This document shows positions 57,062-64,000 of a DNA stretch of 64,000 nucleotides, piece after piece. Every line of letters starts with the position of its first letter. The stretch's first letter is position 1. The notes beneath the pieces were generated by a model. That model saw nothing but the letters and a program-made list of their open reading frames with translations, was not told where the DNA came from and did no database searches. The position numbers were made by a program, and so were the translations under genes. This stretch comes from Duganella lactea (lineage in GTDB: Bacteria > Pseudomonadota > Gammaproteobacteria > Burkholderiales > Burkholderiaceae_D): positions 94,686-158,685 of the forward strand of contig NZ_WWCP01000003.1 of assembly GCF_009857505.1 (NCBI RefSeq), written 5' to 3'.

Positions 57062-58903
57062 ATGACCTTCAACAACCAGCGCCGCAACCTGATGAAAGCC
57101 CTGCCAGCGGCGGGAATTTCGCTCAGTCTTCCAGCGATGGCGGCCACCGCGCCCGATCCGTGGCTGCAGGCCCAGGCCATTATTGACCACGTCTCCAAAC
57201 CGCTGAAGTTCCGCAAGCAGGACTTCAACATCACCAAGTTCGGCGCCAAGCCGTGCCAGCTGACCAAGGCCAAGGCCTGGATCTCGCACGAGGAGCAGGA
57301 CGACATCAACACCCCGGCCGCCGGCGCGTTCGACAACTACGCCGCCATCAAGGCCGCGATCAAGGCCTGCCACGACGCCGGCGGCGGCCGCGTGGTGATC
57401 CCGGCGGGTAACTGGTTCGTCGCCGGCCCGATGGTGCTGCTGTCGAACGTCCACGTGCACCTGGCGAAAAACGCCCACGTCTACTTCTCGCACAACCCGG
57501 CCGATTACGCCAAGTACGGCGACATCGACTGTGGCAAGCACGGCAAGCTGACCATCTCGCGCTGGCAGAGCAACGACTGCCTGAACTACTCGCCGATGGT
57601 GTACGCCTACGGCCAGAACAACATCGCGCTGACCGGCGAGGACTGGACCGCGACGCTGGATGGCCAGGGCGGCCTGCCGTTCAACGACCAGGGCGACTGC
57701 TGGTGGACCTGGAAGGGCAAACAGAAAACCATCAACTCGGTCGGCCAGGGCACCACGCCCAACTTCAAGGCCGGCAAGATGTCGGAGAACACCGTCAATC
57801 CGCTGAACGCGACATCGCTGTCGATGGTGGCGCCTGCGCTGACCGAGGCGGAACGCGTGCTGATCCAGGGCGAAGGCGAGCGCTGGCGCGCGGACGCGCA
57901 ATACCTGCCGGCGCTGTCGGAAGCCGGCGTGGCGCTGTCCAAACGTGTATTCGGCGTCGGCCACTATCTGCGTCCGCCGATGATCCAGATTATCGGCTGC
58001 ACCAATGTGCTGCTGGAAGGCTACCATGTGGTCCAGACGCCTTTCTGGATGCACCACCCGGTCCACTGCCGCAATCTGGTGATCCGCAATGTGCATGCCC
58101 ACAGCCACGGCCCCAACAGCGACGGCTTCGATCCGGAGGCGTGCGACCACGTGCTGGTGGAGGGCTGCACCTTCGACACCGGCGACGACTGCATCGCCAT
58201 CAAGGCCGGCAAGGACCTCGATACGCAGTACGGCCCGTCGCAGAACATTGTGATCCAGAACTGCATCATGCACAGCGGCCACGGCGGCGTGACGCTGGGC
58301 AGCGAGATGGCCGGCGGCATCCAGAACGTGTTTGCGCAAAAGCTGGTGTTTGAAAACGCCAACTGGAAAACCAATCCGCTGAACACCGCGATCCGCATGA
58401 AGACCAACCTGAATCGCGGCGGCTATCTGCGCAACTTCTACGTGCGCGATTGCACGGTGCCGAATGGCGTGCAGACCACGCCGTCGTTCTACGCTTCGCT
58501 GCCGGGCTCGCCGATTCAGTCGAAGACCGTGGCCACCGCCGCCGGCGCCATCGTCACCTTCGATTGTGACTACACGCCGATCAGCGACAACGTGCGGACC
58601 CGTCCGCCGGTGGTCAGCAATATCCAGATCTCCAACATCCGCACCGGCAATGTGAAGACCAAGGACGGCAAGCTGGTGTCGTGCTATCAGGCGATTGTGA
58701 TTCTAGGCCCGGTGGCCTCGGACTACAACGGCGCCGGCCCGATGCCGCCGGTGGTGCCGGTCACCGACGTGACCATCACCGACTGCGATTTCGGCACGCC
58801 GGTCAACACCGAGGCACCGTGGTTCCTCTACAACGTCAAAGGACTGACGCTGAACAACGTCACCATCGGCGACACGGTGCATAACACCACGCTGTCCGCC
58901 TGA
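57062..58903 (+). CDS. Tat-exported GH28 polygalacturonase-like enzyme
   Basis: The protein has 613 residues. The N-terminus NNQRRNLMKALPAAGISLSLPAMAA fits a twin-arginine signal (RRNLMK) followed by AMA cleavage. The GH28 beta-helix carries N352-S-D-G, G374-D-D, G406-H-G and R445-M-K (RIK with Met, so still Arg and Lys). It is larger than simple polygalacturonases because of an insert between about 190 and 300. It may act on rhamnogalacturonan or as an exo-enzyme. The start follows AATAAGGAA. Confidence 0.88.
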   Translation: MTFNNQRRNLMKALPAAGISLSLPAMAATAPDPWLQAQAIIDHVSKPLKFRKQDFNITKFGAKPCQLTKAKAWISHEEQDDINTPAAGAFDNYAAIKAAIKACHDAGGGRVVIPAGNWFVAGPMVLLSNVHVHLAKNAHVYFSHNPADYAKYGDIDCGKHGKLTISRWQSNDCLNYSPMVYAYGQNNIALTGEDWTATLDGQGGLPFNDQGDCWWTWKGKQKTINSVGQGTTPNFKAGKMSENTVNPLNATSLSMVAPALTEAERVLIQGEGERWRADAQYLPALSEAGVALSKRVFGVGHYLRPPMIQIIGCTNVLLEGYHVVQTPFWMHHPVHCRNLVIRNVHAHSHGPNSDGFDPEACDHVLVEGCTFDTGDDCIAIKAGKDLDTQYGPSQNIVIQNCIMHSGHGGVTLGSEMAGGIQNVFAQKLVFENANWKTNPLNTAIRMKTNLNRGGYLRNFYVRDCTVPNGVQTTPSFYASLPGSPIQSKTVATAAGAIVTFDCDYTPISDNVRTRPPVVSNIQISNIRTGNVKTKDGKLVSCYQAIVILGPVASDYNGAGPMPPVVPVTDVTITDCDFGTPVNTEAPWFLYNVKGLTLNNVTIGDTVHNTTLSA

Positions 58904-58913
58904 CAGGCGACAT

Positions 58914-58959
58914 GCTGATCGGGCGCGGCACGGCCTTACGGCGCCGCGCTTCGATCAGC
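58914..58959. terminator. Bidirectional hairpin between convergent genes
   Basis: GCTGATCG (58914-58921) pairs with CGATCAGC (58952-58959), and GCGCGGC (58923-58929) with GCCGCGC (58943-58949), with a small internal mismatch. It lies between the GH28 stop and the end of the opposite small gene. No T-run is present. Confidence 0.6.
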
Positions 58960-58968
58960 CGCCCCCCA

Positions 58969-59190
58969 TCACACCCCGGTGACCACGCCAACCGCTTCAA
59001 GGGAATTGTCCGGCATGCGGCGCACCAGCCCCAGCGATGAACCGTCGCCGCGGTGCTTTTGGTCGTAAGCGATCTTCAGCAACGCAACCGCGCCCTGCAT
59101 GGCCTCGGCCTTGGTGATCCCCCGCTCGCAAGCGACGGCCGTGAGAAAGTCATCAATCTCGCACGACAAACTCAGCATCATGGTCTTCAT
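58969..59190 (-). CDS. Small protein, possible ribbon-helix-helix fold
   Basis: The protein has 73 residues. The ATG at 59190 is supported by AGGGAGGTGCGCC directly upstream. The pattern MLSLSCEIDDFLTAVACERGITKAEAMQGAVALLKIA resembles a strand followed by two helices of RHH (CopG/Arc-type) proteins, then a basic tail region (QKHRGDGSSLGLVRRM). It stands alone between pectinase genes, without a toxin partner in the same direction. The function is unknown. Confidence 0.65.
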   Translation of the reverse strand: MKTMMLSLSCEIDDFLTAVACERGITKAEAMQGAVALLKIAYDQKHRGDGSSLGLVRRMPDNSLEAVGVVTGV

Positions 59191-59263
59191 GGCGCACCTC
59201 CCTATGGTGAGGGCCATTTTACTGCACGGGTTTGTGATGTCCGTTTGATTTAAACCAAACGGA

Positions 59264-60820
59264 TCAGGGGCTGACGCGGAAATAGTCGATATCGGCGTGA
59301 CCGCCGTTGCCGGCGCTAAACAGCCCCATCTGTGCGCCGACCCAGCGGCCCATCCTGGCCGTGAACTGCGCGCCGATCGGCGTGTACTTGGCGCCGTCCA
59401 CGCTGTACGAGAACTGCGTCACGCCGCCGGCCAGCACCTGCATGCGCAGCCACACCCGCGGCGACGGCAGCTCGACGCCAGCCTCCTGCTGCTCGTGGCA
59501 ATTGGCGTCCGCCTTGTAGCAGCTCACCAGCGCCAGCGCCGTGCGGCCGTCGCTGCGGCGCGTGCCCAGCCAGGCATAGTCGGAACCATACATGACCAGG
59601 CCGGCGACACCGCTCTCGGCAAGACCGGACGCATCGACCTTGGCCGTCACCGTGAACGCCTCCGCCGGCAGCTTTTGCAGCAACAGCGACGGCACGTCCC
59701 ACAGGTTGCCGCCGCGCGGCTGGCCAAACAGCCGCAGCCGCCCCTCCCCCAGCGCGTACCACGCCGGTTGCCAGTTGGCGTTCCACTGCCATTGCAGGCC
59801 GAGCGCGTCGCCGTTGAACTCATCGCTGGTGGGCGGCGCGGCGGCGGGCTGCCCGGCCACAGGCAGGCGATAGCGCGCCACCGGCACGCCGGCGGTCTGG
59901 CCGACATCCTTGCCGATCAGCGGCCAGCCGTCGCGCCACACCATCGGCTGCAAATGCACGACGCGGCCATAGGCACGCTTGTCCTGGAAGTGGATGAACC
60001 AGTCCTCGCCCTGCGGCGTCTGTACCCATGCGCCCTGATGCGGGCCATTCACCGGCGAGGCGCCCTGCGTCAGCACGATGCGGTCCTCATACGGGCCACC
60101 GATGCTGCGCGAGCGGAACACCGACTGCCAGCCGGTTTCCACGCCGCCGGCGGGCGCGAACACATAGTAGTAGCCGTCGCGCTTGTAGAATTTCGGTCCT
60201 TCCAGCGTGGTGTACTTCGGCAATTTGTTACCGTCGATGATGACCGTGCCCTGGTCGTCCAGCAAACGACTGGCGTCCGGCGCCATGCGGCGCAGGGTCA
60301 GCACATTGGCGAAGCCGGCACGGCTCCTGGCCCATGCGTGCAGCAGGTAGGCCTGGCCGTCGTCGTCCCACAGCGGCGTCGGATCGATCAGCCCCTTGCC
60401 GGCGGCCAGCAGACGCGGCGCGCTCCATGGCCCGGCGAAGTCCGTGGCGGTCATCACATAGATGCCGAAATCCGGATCGGGATAGAAAATCCAGAATTTG
60501 CCGTCGTGGTAGCGCAGGCACGGCGCCCACACGCCCTTGCCATGCTGCGGCGTGGCGAAGACCGCCGCCGGCACCAGTTGCGGCAGCGCATGGCCGACCA
60601 GGGTCCAGTTGACCATGTCCGGTGATTGCAGCAGCGGCAGTCCCGGCGCGTTGTTGAAACTGGAGGAAACCAGATAATAGGTCGCGCCGACGCGGATCAC
60701 GTCCGGGTCCGAATAGTCGGCGTGAATCACAGGATTGGTGTAGTCGCGCGGCCCCGTCGCGCAGGCGGCCAGCAAGGCCGCAAACAAAAAGGGCAGACAC
60801 CGCGATAGTATCCACCCCAT
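59264..60820 (-). CDS. GH43-family glycosidase, lipoprotein (arabinosidase/xylosidase type)
   Basis: The protein has 518 residues. A lipoprotein signal ends LLAACATG. The five-blade GH43 domain (about residues 25-310) shows base Asp in YSDPDVIRVG, the Asp pair in IDPTPLWDDDGQAYL and the general acid Glu in TLEGPKFYKRDGYYY. A C-terminal concanavalin-like beta-sandwich (EFNGDALGLQWQWNAN to DIDYFRVSP) follows, as in beta-xylosidase/arabinofuranosidase types. It probably trims pectin side chains at the cell surface or in the periplasm. The start lies 2 bases after the lactonase stop. Confidence 0.9.
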   Translation of the reverse strand: MGWILSRCLPFLFAALLAACATGPRDYTNPVIHADYSDPDVIRVGATYYLVSSSFNNAPGLPLLQSPDMVNWTLVGHALPQLVPAAVFATPQHGKGVWAPCLRYHDGKFWIFYPDPDFGIYVMTATDFAGPWSAPRLLAAGKGLIDPTPLWDDDGQAYLLHAWARSRAGFANVLTLRRMAPDASRLLDDQGTVIIDGNKLPKYTTLEGPKFYKRDGYYYVFAPAGGVETGWQSVFRSRSIGGPYEDRIVLTQGASPVNGPHQGAWVQTPQGEDWFIHFQDKRAYGRVVHLQPMVWRDGWPLIGKDVGQTAGVPVARYRLPVAGQPAAAPPTSDEFNGDALGLQWQWNANWQPAWYALGEGRLRLFGQPRGGNLWDVPSLLLQKLPAEAFTVTAKVDASGLAESGVAGLVMYGSDYAWLGTRRSDGRTALALVSCYKADANCHEQQEAGVELPSPRVWLRMQVLAGGVTQFSYSVDGAKYTPIGAQFTARMGRWVGAQMGLFSAGNGGHADIDYFRVSP

Positions 60821-60822
60821 GA

Positions 60823-61701
60823 TCAGGCGCCGAACGGCGTTTCGGCAACGCCTTGTACGCCCGGCCGCAACAGCAGCACCGCCCCGCCCCACTCCGCATC
60901 CTCCGGCTTGCCGGAGACGATGGAGGTGACCAGCAGCGTATCGAGATCCTTGCCGCCGAAGGCGCACATCGAGGGCTTGAGCATTGGCACATCGAGGCGG
61001 CGGTCCAGCTTGCCGTCCGGCGTGAAGCGCAGCAGGCAGCCGCCGTCGTTGGCGCAGATCCAGTAGCAGCCGTCGGCATCGACGGCGGCGCCGTCGGGAC
61101 GGCCGGTGTGGCTGCTCATATCGGCGAACACGCGGCGGTTGCTCGGCACGCCATCGGCGATGTCGTAATCGAAGGCCCACACCATGCGCCGCTGCGGATG
61201 CGAATCCGACAGGTACATGGTGCGGCCGTCCGGCGAGAACGCCGTGCCGTTCTGCGTCAACAGTTCGGACACGAACGGCGCCGAAATGCCGCGCTGCGCG
61301 TCATAGCGATACAGCTGGCCGACCGCGCGCGCCGCGCTCATGTCCATGAACATGGTGCCGGCCCAGAAGCGCCCCTGACGGTCGCAACGACCGTCATTGA
61401 AGCGCATCCCGTCGCCCAGACCGGACGCCGGCGCCGCCAGCTTGAACGCGCTGGCGGACGGTTCCGCGTCCAGCGTCAGGCTGAACAGGCCGGTTTCCAT
61501 GCCCGCGATCAGGCCGCCGCCGGACTTGGCCGCCACGCAGGCGACCATTTCCGCGTTGTCCCAATAGCGGGTGGCGCCGCTGGCGCCATCCATGCGCCAC
61601 ACGCGCCTGGCCGGGATATCGACCCAGAACCAGGCGTTGTCGGCGGCGCTCCAGGTTGGACTTTCGCCGACCGTGCAGGAAACGCCGCTTATGCGTTCCA
61701 T
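60823..61701 (-). CDS. SMP-30/gluconolactonase-family lactonase, probable aldarolactonase
   Basis: This 292-residue six-blade propeller has the metal Glu in GESPTWSAADNAWFWVD, then RFNDGRCDRQGRFWAGTM (Asn and Asp metal ligands), LYLSDSHPQRRMVW-like MYLSDSHP and RPDGAAVDADGCYW. The family hydrolyses sugar lactones. Between the dioxovalerate dehydrogenase and GH43 genes, and with Udh in the locus, it is best placed to open galactarolactone to galactarate. No signal peptide is seen, so it is cytoplasmic. It lies 1 base after the dehydrogenase stop. Confidence 0.88.
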   Translation of the reverse strand: MERISGVSCTVGESPTWSAADNAWFWVDIPARRVWRMDGASGATRYWDNAEMVACVAAKSGGGLIAGMETGLFSLTLDAEPSASAFKLAAPASGLGDGMRFNDGRCDRQGRFWAGTMFMDMSAARAVGQLYRYDAQRGISAPFVSELLTQNGTAFSPDGRTMYLSDSHPQRRMVWAFDYDIADGVPSNRRVFADMSSHTGRPDGAAVDADGCYWICANDGGCLLRFTPDGKLDRRLDVPMLKPSMCAFGGKDLDTLLVTSIVSGKPEDAEWGGAVLLLRPGVQGVAETPFGA

Positions 61702-61702
61702 C

Positions 61703-63280
61703 TTAGGCGTTCCATACCAGATCGCCGTTGACGACGCGCGGGATCTGCTGTGGGTTGGCGTCCTGCAGCGACTCAGGCAGCAGGTAGGCGGGCACGTCCT
61801 GGTAGGACACCGGACGCAGGAAACGGTCGATCGCCGACGCGCCCACCGAGGTGGTGCGGCTGTCCGAGGTCGACGGGAACGGACCGCCGTGGACCATGGC
61901 GTGCGCCACTTCCACGCCGGTGCCGAAGCCGTTGAACAGGATACGGCCGACCTTGCGTTCCAGGATCGGCAGCAGCTTGGTGGCCAGCGCCTTGTCGTCG
62001 GCGGTGGCGTGCACGGCGCCGGTCAGCTGGCCTTCCAGGTGCTCGGCCACGGCCAGCAGTTCCGCTTCGTTGTCGGCCACCACCAGCAGCGAGGTTGGGC
62101 CAAAGATTTCGCCTTCCAGCGCCGGGTCGGTCAGGAAGCGCTTGGCGTCAACCTGGTACAGGAACGCTTGCGCGCCGCACGGCAGATCGCCGGCCTGGCC
62201 GATGGCCACCTGTTTCACGCCATCCACGCCCGCCAGGCCCTTGACGCCGCTGGTGTAGGCCTTGTGGATGCCCGGGGTCAGCATGGTTTGCGCCGGCTTG
62301 GCGCCGACGGTGCCGGCGGCCGCGTCGACGAAGGCTTGCAGCTTGTCCGACTTCAGGCCGATCAGCAGGCCAGGGTTGGTGCAGAACTGGCCTGCGCCCA
62401 GCGTCAGCGAATCGGCGAACGCCTGCGGCAGTTTCGGATTATCCAGCGCGCCTGGCAGCAGGAACACCGGGTTGATCGAGCTCATCTCCGCATACACCGG
62501 GATCGGTTCCTTGCGGGCGGCGGCGGTGTGCATCAGCGCCACGCCGCCGGCGCGCGAGCCGGTGAAGCCAACGGCCTTGATGTAAGGGTGGGCGACGAGG
62601 TTCTGGCCGATGGTCTGGCCCGAGCCGATCAGCATCGAGAACACGCCTTCCGGCAGATTGCATTCTTCCACGGCTTTGGCCACGGCTTTGCCGACCAGTT
62701 CCGAGGTGCCCAGGTGAGCCGAGTGGGCTTTAACGATGACCGGGCAGCCGGCCGCCAGTGCCGAGGCGGTGTCGCCGCCGGCCACCGAGAACGCCAGCGG
62801 GAAGTTCGAGGCGCCGAACACGGCGACCGGGCCCAGGCCGATCTTGCGCAGGCGCAGGTCAGGACGCGGGGCCGGCGCGCGGTCCGGCAGCGCGCTGTCC
62901 AGCGTCGCGGTCTGGAAACGGCCGTCGCGCACGACTTTCGCGAACAGGCGCAGCTGGGTGCAAGTACGGCCGCGCTCGCCTTCGAGACGGGCTTGCGGCA
63001 GGCCGGTTTCCTGCATCGCGCGTTCGATCAGGGTCGGGCCCAGATCCATGATGCGGTCGGCGATGGTTTCCAGGAATTTGGCGCGCGCTTCCAGGCCGGT
63101 TTCGCGGTACACGTCGAACGCGGCGTTGGCCAGCTCGACAGCGCGTTGCAGGTCGGCGGCGCCGGCCAGACCGAACGCCGGTTCGATTTCAACGTTGCGG
63201 GAAGGATCGACCGCCTTGACGCTGCCTTCTTTACCCAGTACCGCGCTGCGGCCGATGATCATTTCGCCTGCTACTTGCAT
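61703..63280 (-). CDS. 2,5-dioxovalerate (alpha-ketoglutarate semialdehyde) dehydrogenase
   Basis: This 525-residue aldehyde dehydrogenase has [53 protein letters not shown], catalytic Glu in AEMSSINPV and catalytic Cys in [10 protein letters not shown]. The ASNFPLAFS and TNPGL patterns mark the KGSA dehydrogenase subgroup. It makes 2-oxoglutarate, the last step of oxidative uronate catabolism. It is read after kdgD on the minus strand. The start follows AAGGAG by 7 bases. Confidence 0.92.
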   Translation of the reverse strand: MQVAGEMIIGRSAVLGKEGSVKAVDPSRNVEIEPAFGLAGAADLQRAVELANAAFDVYRETGLEARAKFLETIADRIMDLGPTLIERAMQETGLPQARLEGERGRTCTQLRLFAKVVRDGRFQTATLDSALPDRAPAPRPDLRLRKIGLGPVAVFGASNFPLAFSVAGGDTASALAAGCPVIVKAHSAHLGTSELVGKAVAKAVEECNLPEGVFSMLIGSGQTIGQNLVAHPYIKAVGFTGSRAGGVALMHTAAARKEPIPVYAEMSSINPVFLLPGALDNPKLPQAFADSLTLGAGQFCTNPGLLIGLKSDKLQAFVDAAAGTVGAKPAQTMLTPGIHKAYTSGVKGLAGVDGVKQVAIGQAGDLPCGAQAFLYQVDAKRFLTDPALEGEIFGPTSLLVVADNEAELLAVAEHLEGQLTGAVHATADDKALATKLLPILERKVGRILFNGFGTGVEVAHAMVHGGPFPSTSDSRTTSVGASAIDRFLRPVSYQDVPAYLLPESLQDANPQQIPRVVNGDLVWNA

Positions 63281-63300
63281 ATTGACTCCTTAATGTGTGA

Positions 63301-63324
63301 AAAGCGCGGACGAAGCCGCGCTTT
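63301..63324 (-). other. Intercistronic hairpin between kdgD and the dioxovalerate dehydrogenase gene
   Basis: Perfect 9-bp stem AAAGCGCGG / CCGCGCTTT, 6-base loop, with CTTTTCAC after it on the minus strand. It is a weak terminator or an RNA-processing/stability site that could lower expression of the downstream genes. Confidence 0.55.
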
Positions 63325-63352
63325 GATTTTGCTTACCCGTTAGCTTAAACGA

Positions 63353-64000
63353 TTACTGGGCGCCTTGCTTGAGCATCAGTTTGTGCAGCATGTCCATTTC
63401 TTCGGCATTCAGGTCGGTCAGCGGTGCGCGCACCGGACCGGCATCGTAGCCCGCCAGCTTGGCGCCGGCCTTGACGATCGACACGGCGTAGCCGGCCTTG
63501 CGGTTGCGGATGTCCAAATAAGGCAGGAAGAACTCGTCGATTATGCGATTCTGTTCGGCGTGGTTGTCGGCCGCGACGGCGTGGTAGAAGTCCATCGCCA
63601 GTTTCGGCATGAAGTTGAACACCGCCGACGAGTACACCGGGGTGCCCAGCGCCTTGTAGGCCGCCGCGTACACTTCCGCCGTTGGCAGGCCGCCCAGGTA
63701 GCTGAAGCGGTCGCCCAGCTTGCGCCAGATCGAGACCATCAGTTCGATGTCGCCGATGCCGTCCTTGAAGCCGATCAGGTTAGGGCAACGGTCGGCCAGG
63801 ATCGCCAGCGAGGTCGGGCTCAGGCGGCAGTTGGCGCGGTTGTACACCACCACGCCCAGGTTGGTGGCCTTGCAGACCTCGGCCACGTGTTCGATCAGGC
63901 CGTCTTGCGACGCTTCGGTCAGGTAGTGCGGCAGCAGCAGCAGGCCTTGGGCGCCGGCTTTTTCGGCTTCCTTGGCGTAAGCGGCGGCAACGCGGGTCGG
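63353..64000 (-). CDS. kdgD: 5-dehydro-4-deoxyglucarate dehydratase KdgD, C-terminal part (5' end outside window)
   Basis: The frame is open to the window edge, giving 215 codons. It belongs to the dihydrodipicolinate synthase/N-acetylneuraminate lyase family: [29 protein letters not shown] (the YNR Tyr), Schiff-base Lys in [14 protein letters not shown] and [11 protein letters not shown]. These match KdgD, which dehydrates and decarboxylates 5-dehydro-4-deoxyglucarate to 2,5-dioxovalerate. It is the first visible gene of a minus-strand unit kdgD-dehydrogenase-lactonase-GH43. The N-terminal residues are not visible. Confidence 0.9.
   Translation of the reverse strand, partial: PTRVAAAYAKEAEKAGAQGLLLLPHYLTEASQDGLIEHVAEVCKATNLGVVVYNRANCRLSPTSLAILADRCPNLIGFKDGIGDIELMVSIWRKLGDRFSYLGGLPTAEVYAAAYKALGTPVYSSAVFNFMPKLAMDFYHAVAADNHAEQNRIIDEFFLPYLDIRNRKAGYAVSIVKAGAKLAGYDAGPVRAPLTDLNAEEMDMLHKLMLKQGAQ

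Overview
This window looks like the chromosome of a high-GC betaproteobacterium of the order Burkholderiales, most likely family Oxalobacteraceae (Massilia/Duganella/Janthinobacterium-like). The evidence is the beta-type general porin, the complete dcw cluster with a peroxiredoxin directly after ftsZ, the ftsY-ftsE-ftsX-rpoH order with a CIRCE element at rpoH, and the style of the pectin-use genes. No genus is proven by the sequence. No tRNA, rRNA, CRISPR array, prophage or insertion sequence was seen; the one structural RNA is RNase P RNA.

Layout. (1) 1-7554, plus strand: a nitrous oxide reductase operon, nosZ (3' end only)-nosR-nosD-nosF-nosY-nosL-cytochrome c-nosX. (2) 7544-8524, minus: a 5'-truncated ClbS/DfsB-family gene and a peroxiredoxin. 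(3) 8602-25835, minus: the full division and cell-wall (dcw) cluster, read mraZ-rsmH-ftsL-ftsI-murE-murF-mraY-murD-ftsW-murG-murC-ddlB-ftsQ-ftsA-ftsZ, with a recognisable Pmra promoter and MraZ operator. (4) 25836-32766: glpK, rnpB, an orphan ThDP enzyme, a hypothetical secreted protein, a porin, and a 947-base gap. (5) 32767-37541, plus: a CarH/LitR-like B12-dependent MerR regulator, ftsY-ftsE-ftsX, and rpoH. (6) 37694-46347: a lipoprotein, gamma-glutamyltransferase, a short signal peptidase I, an ABC ATPase with an ABC permease fused to a CPBP protease, a DJ-1/PfpI gene broken by an amber codon, a GlxA-type regulator and a RidA protein. (7) 46450-64000: a LysR regulator and then a pectin/galacturonate locus.

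How the genes work together. The nos genes mature, power and repair the periplasmic N2O reductase; NosX should attach FMN to NosR, and NosDFY with NosL supply sulfur and copper. The dcw genes make lipid II and build the divisome. The pectin locus joins outer-membrane uptake (TonB receptor) and exported depolymerases (rhamnogalacturonan acetylesterase, a GH28-CE8 two-domain enzyme, a Tat-exported GH28, a lipoprotein GH43) to what appears to be a complete oxidative D-galacturonate route: uronate dehydrogenase, SMP-30-type lactonase, galactarate dehydratase, KdgD and 2,5-dioxovalerate dehydrogenase, ending at 2-oxoglutarate. A FadR-type GntR regulator sits beside three TGGYCTGACCA operator copies.

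The observations most worth checking are the CIRCE element lying over the rpoH promoter, the amber-interrupted PfpI gene, the ABC permease-CPBP fusion next to a signal peptidase, the GH28-CE8 fusion, the GntR operator array, the repeats before ftsZ and the CarH-like photoreceptor candidate. No wholly unknown multi-gene system could be demonstrated.
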